This document shows, in pieces, positions 30,600 to 41,640 of a stretch of DNA of 64,000 nt; position 1 is the first letter of the stretch; each line of letters begins with the position of its first letter. The position numbers and the translations under genes were made by a program. Under the pieces are notes generated by a model. That model was not told the origin of the DNA. It was given only the letters and a program-made list of their open reading frames with translations, and did no database searches. Source of the DNA: Topomyia yanbarensis. Lineage: Eukaryota; Arthropoda; Insecta; Diptera; Culicidae. The stretch is from positions 347,818,413 through 347,882,412 of the forward strand of contig NC_080672.1 in NCBI RefSeq assembly GCF_030247195.1. Direction: 5' to 3'.

Positions 30600-31400
30600 T
30601 TATTTCTATACAAGGAAAATATTTTTGGTTCATCTTCTGAATTAGAATATCTTTTCATCTCTACTTTGCCACAGGAATAGGCACAAAACTGGGGAATTTT
30701 TGAGTTCCAGGTATTGTTTTGGCGTTATTTTATTATACAGCTCTTAGAGTTCTTCTGACATTTTGTTGTGCTGTTCAGTGAATATGTAGCAGAAAATTAA
30801 TTTTGTGATATTTTTATCAGTTTGTTCAACTGTCCAGTTATATAACTCTTGGGGACTTGTTATGGTATTTCCATAGTCGCGATCAAGACTAGCTTTTTTG
30901 TCATTCACTTGAGAGTGCCAGCAATAGCATCACAGGGTCCTTTTCCATGGGATGCTGCAACAAAATGCCATTCTGCGCTTAAGGTTGGAGAGAGAATCGG
31001 CAAAAATAAAAAACGAAAAAAGCAATTTTTTCCACACCGAGTGTAAGATCTTCATAAAAATCAGCAGTACTGTACAACATTTTACATAAGCTGATTGATT
31101 TTTATGAAGATCTAACACTCGGTGTGGAAAAAACTGCTTTTTCGTTTTCGATTTTGACCCATTCTCTCTCCAACCTTAACTCATACTTTGACTACACAAG
31201 CTTGCAATGTTTTTCTTATTTTTGAATTGTGCTGCTGCTCCATCAGACATAAAATAAATTTTAGAAAAGTTTGTCAATTGTTTCATAAAATTTATCAGCT
31301 TTTTTTTTTGATTCGGCAACACGGCCTTGTCCAAATGTCGTCTACTAATGTTGAGCTGACTTTTTATCAAATTTCTTAGTGATAGGGTGATGAGCCTATT
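30600..31400 (-). pseudogene. Unknown transposon-like gene (SDGAAAQFKNK family)
   Basis: Minus-strand frames read YFMSDGAAAQFKNKKNIASL, then after a 193-bp hairpin insert AEWHFVAASHGKGPCDAIAG, TLK, KASLDRDYGNTITSPQELYN and AKTIPGTQKFPSFVPIPVAK. The order SDG.AAQFKN, WHF.A.SHGKGPCD..GG..K and a C-terminal PGT..FPSFVP segment is, as I recall it, a recurrent uncharacterised, probably transposon-borne, arthropod protein family with an acidic/His pattern that could be catalytic. Frame changes and stops show it is dead. Which superfamily it belongs to is not known to me. Confidence 0.55.
30983..31175. mobile_element. TTAA-flanked hairpin MITE
   Basis: TTAA at 30979-30982 and 31176-31179. Each arm is about 85 bp: GGTTGGAGAGAGAATCGG on the left, its near-perfect reverse complement on the right, both continuing through TTTTTTCCACACCGAGTGT and AGATCTTCATAAAAATCA. 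The loop is only about 25 nt. The TTAA duplication suggests piggyBac-type integration. It interrupts the minus-strand pseudogene between its SDG and WHF motifs. Confidence 0.8.
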
Positions 31401-32595
31401 TTGGCACCATTAGGGAGAGGGTCGCACTATTTTTTGAACAACTTTAAAAGAAGCCCTATTACCTATAACCTTTCGCAGAATAAAGTATCAGTGTACTGTT
31501 TCTTAAACATCTATATAATGCTTATTTAGCAGAATTGCCTCAATTTTCAGCATAAATGAAAATAAATGTTCCATTCTGTGCATCTATTCCCACCTCAACG
31601 ATTCAATTATCGCCTCATGGGTGTGCCAATATCCACCTCATCGAAAAACAATCTAGTTGAAACGCAATGCCTCATATTCCATTTGCGTCGATTCTAACTA
31701 GATATCCAGATCATGGACGCCTACGTGTGATTTGTAAAACGAATCATTCTGCTTTTTTCAGCCGATCAAAACAAACGTAAACATCACGCACATCAATGAA
31801 ACTCATCAGCTGTTAGTAGAAGAGCGCCCAGAATTGCGCACGCAGAAAAAAAACCATTCGAAGGTTAGCAACTGGAATGCCAAGTTTCACATCACACATT
31901 GCTTTCTCGCGATCCGAATTGTATGTGCAGATGAAAATAAAATATCTGCAATCAACAATTAGTTGAATAACTTGAAATAATTGATTACTTATACCTGAAA
32001 TTGCATTACATTATATTTACAAGTTCATGTTTTGGTTTGGCCGCACTGGTTATTCTTTTCTGTATGATGGATGCAAAAAGTTGGTTTTGATTGTGGTAGT
32101 GTATCAGCAAAACATGCCAATAATAGGAACCCCCGTATTTAGTTTTATCCTATTATAACACTAGGCCTATTCTAGTGTTTGACGAGTGATTTTAAAGTGA
32201 AATTATCGCAAAAAGGTTCTCCAGCTAAAATAAAGGTATGTATCAATGCAATGTTTAGTATATTTGTGCCGGAATAACGAGATATGAGGCGGTAAATGCT
32301 GGCTCGTAAGTGTTTATTTTGCTAAGCGCCGTTGCATCCAGTTTCGGTTCACTACGTGAGTGAGGCGGATTAGTAGATATTTCAATAAGGTGATTTTGTT
32401 TTAATTAAAAGTTGGATTTAGAGGATAGTTCTAAATACATATGTGCACAACAAATAAAGAATATAACTATAGCTTATTTTGTCTCACCTGTATTAGCCAA
32501 ATCGATAGTGTCATTATCTCATATGCTTGGTTCGAAACCAAGGGGTACGAAATAGGGTCACAATAGGCTCTATTGCCATAATAGGCACATCACCC
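31385..32595. mobile_element. TA-flanked TIR element, family E, long copy
   Basis: Left GGGTGATGAGCCTATTTTGG; reverse-complemented right end GGGTGATGTGCCTATTATGG. TA flanks at 31383-31384 and 32596-32597. 1211 bp without a recognisable transposase. It starts immediately beside the 5' limit of the minus-strand pseudogene. Confidence 0.75.
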
Positions 32596-32597
32596 TA

Positions 32598-34217
32598 TTT
32601 GCAATTTAAAAGTTATAGTGGATATTAGTTTTCCACATAAAGCCATGTTCTACTAATTGATAATGAAATTAAGTCGAGTACTGCGCGAATGAAGTGATTT
32701 GATAGTGTAAATTAATGAAGAAGATCTCCAGAGATCCGGCCATTTGCATTCTGCCAAAAGGCGCACATCTGCAACCAAAGGAAGTATCTTTTTAGTATCT
32801 TTTAATTCTCTTTATACCGGGAAGCTGTCTTGTTTTTTTATATGACAGTGCAAGTAGCGACGCCATAAGATCGCTTTCTATTCATTCATCACTATACCGA
32901 GCATATAGCTGAATGTGTTAAATTCCAGAATATTCGATTCAGAAAGGTAGTGAAAAGCATATGCGATAGGATACAAATTTATCTTATTGGATTCGATTCA
33001 CAAAATGGTGGTAGGCCAACGATAAATTTTACAGCGAACTTATCAGAGTTACCACTTTCACAGATTTTTTCAGTGGAGGCATTGTTCGATGCACTTTCAC
33101 AGATCACACATTTTTTTGAAGTTCCGCTGATTTCTTCATTATTTCCTCAAATACTCAGATGAACAGTCATGGCGATATTGCGCATTGGTCTCGGTTTATT
33201 TATATATTGGGGATATTATGACGTTTGGCTGTAGTGGCCTTGTCCCGAATTACGCGAATATCTATTTTTGAACCAAAATCTGTGTATTCGTACATATAGT
33301 TTCTTGGTTTATAAAAAGGATATGAATCGGTATACATACTGATTTTTATGCATTTTTTGGCAACCTTGATAGCAGTCTGTTAACATGCTATCTTTATCCC
33401 TCTCCCTGCACACGGAGTAAACGGCAGTGAGTTAATCAAAGTTTCATGCCACACATATATGCAAGCATGAGCGTCACTGAGTACCAGACATGCACACGCT
33501 CGTATTATTATGCACAGGTCGGACTTATACTGGGATAGTTGGGAACCCGAAAATGATTGTGGAAAGACAACGGAGTGTTTGTGTCACGTGATTCATGTGA
33601 TCTCGGATCAGCATCGTTCATTTTGTTTGTCTCTGGATTCGGGAGCTGACACGTACAACCACATTCAAGAGAAAGGGGAGCAAATTTTTTTTTCTCAAAC
33701 AGTGCTAGCGGATATCAAGACGATAAAGTGCGGATTTTCGTCCTGTTGGGAGGGTGCTTCAATGGTTCATTGATTGCTTGGCCTGCGGTCGGTGGGGAAG
33801 CGTAGGGATTAGCATCGACAGCTTTGCTTCGTTGTTGGGAGCCAAGATGTGGGCACGGATACCCTCGGAGCAGTGGGGTGATCGTGTTTGGACGGGTCGG
33901 GTACCGCAGTTGTTGCCATACCTTTTGACGCAGCGCGTTGAGCGGGGATGGCTGGTGCTGCTCTGACCGGCGGCTTCGGGTGGTGGTAGCGATATGGTGG
34001 GGATGGGCTCATTACTCTATGTGTATGATATATGATATTTGATACAGGCTGCCCGTGAATGCAACTGTAAGCTTATTCGTGGTACGGTTTTCTTATATAG
34101 AGTAATATTCATGTTTTTGCACTGTTTATGCTGTTGCCCCGCCGGTTTGAACCCGTTGGTCGGGGCAGTATCTGCCGTTTTTAAGCACTATATGCACTTG
34201 TCCGATCCGTTTCGGTG
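32598..34217. other. Non-coding stretch, GC-richer near 33770-34000
   Basis: Frames at 33754-33966 (plus) and 33809-34012 (minus) fall in a GC-richer patch and encode nothing recognisable. No inverted ends were identified. Confidence 0.35.
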
Positions 34218-34351
34218 CCGTGCGCGGACACCGGTATTCTTTCGTACGGTTCGGGTGCGGGCGTTCACACTTGTCCGACACAGTGCCGTGCCGGACGGGT
34301 GTGAATGCTCGCATTTGAGTCGTGTTGAAGAATGTTGGTGTCCGTGCGCGG
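34218..34351. repeat. GC-rich foldback, 64-bp arms, 6-nt loop
   Basis: Arms 34218-34281 and 34288-34351 are inverted copies with scattered mismatches; the outermost segment GTGCGCGGACACC pairs with GGTGTCCGTGCGC. Sequence just outside (CCCGTTGGTCGGGGCAGTAT) resembles a GC-shifted form of the CGTTGGC..CAG.ATCTGCC motif in family E interiors. Confidence 0.7.
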
Positions 34352-35459
34352 AGCTGGACCGTCACTGGATAGGTGTAGGTCTGGCTTTGTCATCGTATTG
34401 GCTCGGATGGTGGGCGACTGCGCATAGGCAAGGGCAGTGCGACACAGCATTAAGTTTAAATTTTTTCGACGCGCATCAAAGAAAATAATTTAATACTCCT
34501 CTATTCTAAAGAGAAATAAATGCAAATTCGCAAAAATTACTTTTCATACGATTTTCATGTAGTAAATTTTTCAATTCGCGGTATTGTAAGATGTCCAAAA
34601 AACGTTTTTGTACGCTGTTGCAAATTTAATCCATGACATATACAATTCAAAACAAACCTGTCAACACGATTTTTGTCATGTAATTGATTCATTGTGTATT
34701 GAAATTGTTGTTATTGCGAAAATTTTGATAAAAGCCGTCAAAAGCTTATAACGACATATATTTGAAAGAATTATTCGAAACAAATTTGAATTTTTTCGTT
34801 TGCCGGCAGCGGTGCGAGGGGGGGGGGGGTGGGTCATAGAAAATGCTACGTTATTTACAAGGGCGAGGCTAGAATTTTGTGACCAAATGCTACAAGGGGG
34901 AGGAAGTGGTCGAAAATCGTCGAAAAAAGCTACGTCATTTGTGCACGACCCCTTTTTGTATTGGTTCTACGGAACGAGACGGAGATGTTGATGCCGTTTT
35001 CTGTGCTTTCCTTGGATTGTGGACCGGGTGGTTCCGGGTGGTTTCCGTGGTGGGGTCTTTGTCATATTACTGCGGTATACATTTTGTTGCAAATGATTTT
35101 CAGCGGGTATGATTTTCGAAGCCGATGGGATACATTGCCTCTATTTATGGACCAATTTATGATGCGATTCACCGACACATATAACATCGCGCGTACATAA
35201 TGAAGGCAATATAGAGTCGGCATTTTGTTCATTCATTTGAGGAGAAAGTATGTAATACATTATTATGATACTATCACGATTTAATCAAGGTAACTGTTAA
35301 TTATAATAAAATTTAACTTTTCTATTACGAGATAGCTTGAAGCAGTAAACATAATCGTACCAGAACTAATTATCTGTTTATTCTAGTATTGTGAAGTTTC
35401 ACCGGAACAAAGAAACACGAAAAAAATAACATTTTCACATGTCGATTGAAAAATTCTAT
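34352..35459. other. Non-coding stretch with poly(G) and repeat pieces
   Basis: A run of 12 G at 34819 and CTACGTCATTTGTGCACGAC at about 34931 are typical interspersed-repeat pieces. No gene is supported. Confidence 0.4.
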
Positions 35460-35600
35460 TAAATATAAGCAACACTCTCGATAGCCGGCTGTCCGGAGTT
35501 TAAGTTGCATATTTCGCGCACCAATAATTTCCGTATTAATACAACAAATGATAAATCTAATCTCAATTCTCGGCAGCCGGCTGCCCAGAGCAATATGATA
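35460..35600. repeat. CCGGCT-containing paired repeat, second copy
   Basis: CGATAGCCGGCTGTCCGGAG and, about 95 bp on, GGCAGCCGGCTGCCCAGAG. Paired arrangement as at 12160-12265. Confidence 0.45.
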
Positions 35601-36012
35601 CAACACATGATAACGCTTCAGAGAGTTGCATAGATCGTATCATTTATCAAGGCGAATCCTGATCTATGTAGCTATTAATCCCTTCCCACTAATCAAAATT
35701 TCTTCCCGTGACAACCGCAGAGATGCAGAGGTATACACGGTCGCTATAACAACGGTTGTCACACCAACATTCCCTTCCTTCCCGATGACTGTAAGGACGA
35801 GGCCGGCGCCATTATTGACACCTCAAAATTTAGAACCCTCGAAAAGTACACATTGAGGATGGAAAGCTACTCCCAGGCTCCATTCGTTGATTCTCTGTGC
35901 AATTTTTCCTGTTCTGGTCAATCACGGAGTAGCAATTGCATGAATTGTATGGTCATCATGCTCATGCTCATGTTTCATAAAATTTATCAGTTTTGAGAGG
36001 AATAAATGAACT

Positions 36013-36138
36013 GCAGTCTTCAAGCCTTCCAGTCTTCTTGTCTTCCAGTCTTCCAGTCTTCTTGTCTTCCAGTCTTACAGTCTTCCAGTCTTTTAGTCTT
36101 CCAATCTTCCAATCTTCCAGTCTTCCGATCTTCCAGTC
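36013..36138. repeat. 8-bp minisatellite AGTCTTCC
   Basis: About fifteen head-to-tail units of AGTCTTCC with single-base variants such as TGTCTTCC, AATCTTCC and GATCTTCC. The frame through it encodes Ser/Leu/Pro repeats and is not a gene. Confidence 0.9.
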
Positions 36139-36383
36139 ATTCATTCAAGTTTGTTATGAATATATACCAAATTCGTTACTGATACTTTTTGCATGTATCA
36201 GACAACTAGCAGCTGGAAGAATGGATTCTGAGATAATCATGACTTTTATTGGTTTAGTTTTCGATAAAAATACAATGAAGAAAAAAAATTCAGTTTGAAC
36301 AAGGTAAAGTTTTTTTTCAAATAACTTCTTTTCTTCAAAAGTGCCCAACATGATTTTTTGACGGTAGGTAGGGAACATAATTA

Positions 36384-36500
36384 TTAGACCTGTGCGCCGC
36401 CGCGCCACGCCGCCGGCCGCCGGTAATTTTTAACGTACGCCGACGCCGAACGGTAGATCGGCGGCGCGCCGCCGATGCATTTTTCCCGCGCCGACAATTC
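36384..36500. repeat. CpG-rich island, probable MITE remnant
   Basis: An abrupt stretch of GCCGCC-type sequence in AT-rich surroundings. It begins near AGACCTGTGCGCCGCC, comparable with the reverse-complemented right end of 39779-39912 (AGAGGTGTGCGACGATG). GATGCATTTTT is shared. Both are next to an ATAATTATTAGA-type flank. Confidence 0.5.
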
Positions 36501-36689
36501 GCGAACTCTAAAATTGTTGACTCATAATTTTATCCACAAATCTAAGAACATTGTCCTTGGGTCGAATATACGACGTTAACTGATTGATGATTTATCACAT
36601 CTTGATCATTATTTGGTATTACTGGTCGTCAATTGGATTACAAAATTAAAATAATCTTGATATTTTCTCGAAAACCATTACACGACACT

Positions 36690-37380
36690 CGTTATATAAT
36701 TCAAAGATCCATTCTTGCTTCGTCAACTGGTTATGATTGTGAGCATATAAGTTTCAATTCACCATTCGTGTGCGTGAAATGGTCCACAAATTAAAAAAAA
36801 ACTTCCACTTTCAAGATATATGTGCCTGAAATTTACGATTATGTGCCTGATCCTAATCTTTGCACGTAATCAATTTCACTGGAACGCAGTGTATTATTCA
36901 TTGATTTTTTAACCGATTCTTAATTCCTAATATGCTACACACGATTCACCAGTCGAGTTCGTGAAACTGTTCATGATGTAATTCATGAAGTAATTAATTT
37001 TCCACATAATCTTATTATACTTACGTAAACAATTACAAGGAACTCATGGATTATTCGCTCTGCTTTTTGGTTTTGAAATTTCTATGTGAGCTATTGTGTA
37101 CAACTGCTAGCAACCAGTCTCAGAGGCACGAGCATTAGATACAAAGACATTACTAGGACCTGTAACCCTATTATTCCTTTGTTAAAATTCAGAGAAATGT
37201 TCGGAATTAAATGAAACTGAACAAAATACATTACCTAGCCACAATTCATGTCCGTGAAACAATGTAGAAAACTATAAGACACGTGACTCTGTGTAAAAAA
37301 TCCAACGGTAAGCTCAAGACTAAAATATCACGATAACACGACGAGAATTTACGAAAATTGTTGCACGTCGTTTAATTCTT
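36690..37380. mobile_element. Foldback-like element, decayed second copy
   Basis: Shares with 21575-22870 the order CGATTCTTAATTCCTAATAT, TTCGTGAAACTGTTCATGA, central CTGCTAGCAACCAGT..ACGAGCA..AGGACCT, GTAAGCTC..ACTAAAATATCACGATAAC and TTACGAAAATTGT. Only one or two arm units remain. Confidence 0.6.
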
Positions 37381-38578
37381 GACTGTTTTAGTCAATAAAG
37401 TTAATACAAATCAATATTTCATCGAGTTATGAATTAGAATCATAAAAATATTAAACATATTCAGACACAACCACCTACTAAACATTTCAGTATAATGTTT
37501 TTTTTTACGTGAACTAGTTTTGTGAAAACACAACATTTATTTTCAATACGAGGTTTATTTATAATTGATTGAATCGTCACCTATTTTAAATTTTTTTTTC
37601 CCGAAGAATAGTTGAGCAAAGTGATCTTGACTTTTCGCGACGCTGGTGCACAGATGTGGCGATGCAGAGGGTAAGATGTCTAGTCTCATAAATTATTCAT
37701 CGTGTGATCTAGCCCCACTCAAGAAAGATTTTCAGTGTCAGTTGCACCGGCCCGGTATCACAGACAAATAAGACGTAACAAGAGATGAATTTTCATCACT
37801 CGTAGAAAAAACGGTCGATTTCAATTACAAATCGGTGGCGTTAGTGAGATTTTGACACAGAGCTAATTGCGTTACTTAGTTTCCGCACTCACCCGAAAAC
37901 GTTACGGTCTTTTTAATCTCATGCAAACCAAAACAAACAATATGGGCAGGAAATGAAAAATTCATTCTTGTCGAAGTGTCCAAGGTGGGAGTTGTTCACA
38001 ACCATTTCTTAAGTTACAACACGATGCCGATCGGTGAGTAAGCACATAACAGGACGTTAGTAATTTAATTGATTCGGTGTATCGAATGTATGCAATGGAT
38101 TAGAATTCGTTGTTCCCTGGAACTGCTGGAGAAATTGGCGGGGTGCAGGTGCTAGAAAAACTAGAGAACGCTCAGACCATTTTCAATCAGACTTGTTTAG
38201 TGATCAATTTCAACCTAACAGGAGCTAGCACGTCAAGTCGTGGAATGATTATGATTGATAGTAACTGTATATTTAGGTTTCGTCAGGGTGTAGATCTGTA
38301 TTATTCCAGCAAATCGAGCATACTTTGCACTCAAGATAGAAGCAGACCGTACGTTGTAAGAAAATGTAGTGCCAGAGAATCGTATTCCTTATCATTGGCG
38401 ATTTTGTACTTACAAGATGTAAAAGTAAACACCAGCCTGGAAAATGAAGTAATGTGTCTACCTTGAAAGGTGTCCTTACACGATCATTAAAAGTGACATT
38501 TCTGCGCAGTAATGCCAATAATAACGCCTCGTGTTAGGGTTCCTGATATCTGCGGGATTCTAAAAGAGCGACGGTAAA
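37381..38578. other. Stretch with one unexplained frame
   Basis: A 118-codon frame ending at 38466 begins at TTG, not ATG, and was not recognised. ATGCCGATCG followed by GTGAGTAAG at about 38021 resembles a start codon next to a splice donor but is unsupported. Otherwise featureless. Confidence 0.3.
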
Positions 38579-39250
38579 CAACCCAGGGACAACTTGACAG
38601 ATAATTCTTGTTTCATATATGCACCACCGATTTGGTGGTGGCGCTAGGATGCCTTCTCTGTATGAGTACCACGAACAACGAAACGAAAAAGTTTCAAGAG
38701 AAAAGCGTGTTTCGTTACGTATGTTATGAACGCCGTCAATGTGGCTAGAACAACATTTAGAAAAAGCTTATTCCAAAATGTTAATAAAGAAAACTATTAT
38801 TAGAGAATAAATTTATCCCTAACTGAAAACCGTCAGCAAAGTTACATAAATCTTATTATATATTTAGCTGGAAGTCGTTGTTTTTAACAACCGGCTCTCT
38901 TCCCTCCTAAACATGTTTTGGTTTTCTTGTTGTGTGAAGTTTGAAACCGTTAAATCATTGGTGCTTTTTATCTCGAGAAATGTAAATGAAAAACATTTTG
39001 GCCAATGAAAGTACATCACCACCATTCGTTTTGAATAGAATTTGTGTTTTATTAGAATTCTAGCAGCAAAAAGAAATGGTAGAAATGGTATAAATGCTTT
39101 AATTGATTATTTTCCACAGATATGGAAAATAATAAATGGGATGCGCCTTTTTCAAATTTCGCTCCATTCGAGCCGCCATGACATCACCAAATCACCCCAA
39201 AATTTGCTTATGAATTCAATATATGGGAGCTGTCAATTGTCCCCGGGCTT
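38579..39250. mobile_element. hAT-type non-autonomous element, family H1 copy B
   Basis: Left end CAACCCAGGGACAACTTGAC; reverse-complemented right end AAGCCCGGGGACAATTGACA. Flanks ACGGTAAA (38571-38578) and TCGGTAAA (39251-39258) agree at 7 of 8 bases. Collinear with 6091-7282 through GAACAACGAAACGAAA, AAAGCGTGTTTCGTTAC, TTGGTTTTCTTGTTG and TGAATTCAATATATGGGAGC, but shorter in the middle. Confidence 0.78.
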
Positions 39251-39778
39251 TCGGTAAAGATGACTAAATAGAAACAAAAAACAATGAAACGACAACAACA
39301 ATTAATTTCCTCAAACAAAACAAAAAATGTTTTACCGTTGCTTAATTTCCCAAATATAGAACAATAAATAATTATTATGGGTTATTGAAATACAGTCGTT
39401 ACTCTGCATTCTTCAAATTTGTCCATTGCAATCATTATTTCATGCGAGGTCGTAGTATGCGACATCGCCAATTTTTCTATTTCGTTCTTCAAATTTTACA
39501 ACTGTAAAAATAGTTCCACCTTTCATTTATTATCTTGCATTTGGCAAGCAGGGTGGTCACTATTGGAGCATCAGTTGAAAAAAAAATTGATATGGTTGCG
39601 AGAATTACATTTTGTGCAATGTGTTCAACAGATGTCGCTAGTACATCGTGGGCGATGATTTTTTAGATTTTCTTCAAACTGTAACGTTTGTTTGTATGTG
39701 TTGTGAAGTCTGTTACAATAGCAACCGAAAATTTGGGAAAGGAATTGTACTGTTAAGAATTTTTTTTAGTTACCTAGG

Positions 39779-39912
39779 CGTCAATATTCGTCACGCCGAC
39801 ACACGCCGGCGCGCCGCCGCCGATAGGGTCCAACGGCGTGACGCCGCCAACGCCGCCGCCGCCGGCCAAAAATGTCGCTTACGCCGCCGCCGATTAAAAA
39901 TGCATCGTCGCA
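39779..39912. repeat. CpG-rich island, second copy
   Basis: GCCGCC-rich with ACGGCGTGACGCCGCC and GCCGCCGCCGCCGGCC. Ends toward ATGCATCGTCGCACACCTCT before an AT-rich flank. Related to 36384-36500. Confidence 0.5.
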
Positions 39913-40824
39913 CACCTCTAATAATTATAACATAATTAATTATCTTGGAACAAAATTTCATCCAAATCAAAAATGGGTTTTTTTGTAAATCGACCTTAAA
40001 CTTTCAAAATCGATTTTTTTTTCAGTGTAGGAGTCAATGAAATTTTTTTTCAATATTTTTATTCGAAAATTTAACTAATTTTGTGAAAACCCCTTCTACA
40101 ACATTTTTTGTTGAATTTGTCATTTTTAGACTATAGCCATTTGAAAAAAATGGGAAAAAAAAGTTTGGCCCTTTTCAAAAGACAGTCTAGATCATTTTTG
40201 GAAAAACAAAATATGCAAAGTGGCTTTTTGTGACAAAGTCTTCGTGTACAATAAGTTTCATTAGAATCCGAGAGGGTGCTGCCAACGTTTGTTCGAGTTG
40301 GCGCGAAATTCGTCTAATGGTGAAAATGAAATTTTGGAATATTTTCATAGCCTGGCAATATTATTTAAAACTAATAGAACTTTCTACTTTTCATGCAATA
40401 GGACTAGATAGAAAGGTAAATATTGAGCAGCTTCAGGCACTGCGAAAGAAGCACCTGTCTTTATTAAGCCAGGTTTTCGTGTTTCATGACGCCAACAGTT
40501 CTAAGGAAAATTAGTATTGGAACCCTATGTGTGGTAGAAAAAAGTTGGTCGAGAAATGGTGAACAAAGTTCTGATAAGAGACCCGGCAATTCTAGGGAAG
40601 CTCAAACAAAAATGGACGTTAGGCTATGTAAAGAGGGCGCCACCAGTACTCCTCGCTGAGGCGGCCGGGAACCCATCATCTAGATAACCTTTGGTAGTCC
40701 TTCGCTGGCGACAAACATGAGTAGGAGAATTTACGAAAACTACAAGCGTAGTGATCACCCGACAATCCGGTACGACATTGGTCAACTCAATGATGCTACA
40801 AGGTCAAGTACAATGACAAGGATC
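39913..40824. other. Non-coding stretch with dispersed-repeat piece
   Basis: 39955-40035 is the reverse complement of part of 29420-29520. A 94-codon frame at 40230-40514 has a hydrophilic tail (VNIEQLQALRKKHLSLLSQ) that was not recognised. GAGGGCGCCACCAGTACTCC near 40634 is unexplained. Confidence 0.4.
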
Positions 40825-41122
40825 CAAGGGGTGAGTCGCTTAGCACAAATCGAATTGTGCTCACAAACAAATAGCGTGGTAGCTTGTGCCGCAATGTGCC
40901 ACGATGTGCCACGGTGTGCCATGGTGTTCCACAAAACAAAAGCAATGGTTGCTATGAGTATTCAACTACACTTTGTTGACAGTTTTTGAGTTGTCAAAAG
41001 TGCGCCTCATTGTGCCACACATTGTGGTAACGAGTGAAATGATCGTGTATTACTGTGAATCGTAATCTTATCGTAGGTGATACAATGTGTATGGCACATT
41101 GTTCTAAGCGACTCACCCCTTG
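40825..41122. mobile_element. hAT-type MITE with TGTGCCAC repeats
   Basis: The ends CAAGGGGTGAGTCGCTTAG are identical in inverted orientation. The 8-bp duplication CAAGGATC occurs at 40817-40824 and 41123-41130. Subterminal tandem TGTGCCAC-type units lie at 40896-40930 and related TGTGCCACAC and TGGCACATTG at 41013 and 41092. 298 bp, no ORF. Confidence 0.9.
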
Positions 41123-41165
41123 CAAGGATCTGTTTATGAAGACAACGTGCCCTCTTCCAGCTAGA

Positions 41166-41640
41166 AGGCGGTAGTCAGTTATTTTCGTCCGCGTCCCTTA
41201 TCACCAATTTTTATAAAGTGATTCATCAACAGTGCTATTTTTGAAAATGAACCACCTTGGTTATGCAACTATTTTTTCCGATCTTTTTCTAAATGTAAAT
41301 AATTAAGCAATCTTCATTTCGTTATATTCTGAATTGCACTTATTTTGTCGTATGTAATTTTAAATGTACTTTCATTTGATGGCATTGTAAGGGAACACGT
41401 ATCCGCCGGTTGATGCCAATCGAGGTGACATTTCTTTAGACTGAGCAAACTAATTTATTTGTTTGTTTAGTGTTTATTTGACCAACTAGGAAACGAATCC
41501 ACTGGGTCTTTAATGCATGTGGGAAATACGCATGGGCTTGTCTGAGTGAATGACTTTTGAATTATGTATGAGGGTGGAGAATTGATAATTCGCAAGATCA
41601 ATTCAAATCCATTTGCGGCAATCATTTCAGCACGAGGAAC
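41166..41640 (-). repeat. Dispersed repeat A, copy 2
   Basis: Reverse-complement counterpart of 703-1172. A 25-bp direct repeat beginning ACAACGTGCCCTCTTCCAGC ends at its left edge (about 41144-41168) and recurs at 42431-42455. Confidence 0.65.

Noticed and set aside
34039..34488. 149-codon frame over the GC-rich foldback
   Set aside because: The GC-rich inverted repeat lacks stops by composition; no domain recognised.
35993..36298. Ser/Leu/Pro-rich 101-codon frame
   Set aside because: Generated by the 8-bp AGTCTTCC minisatellite.
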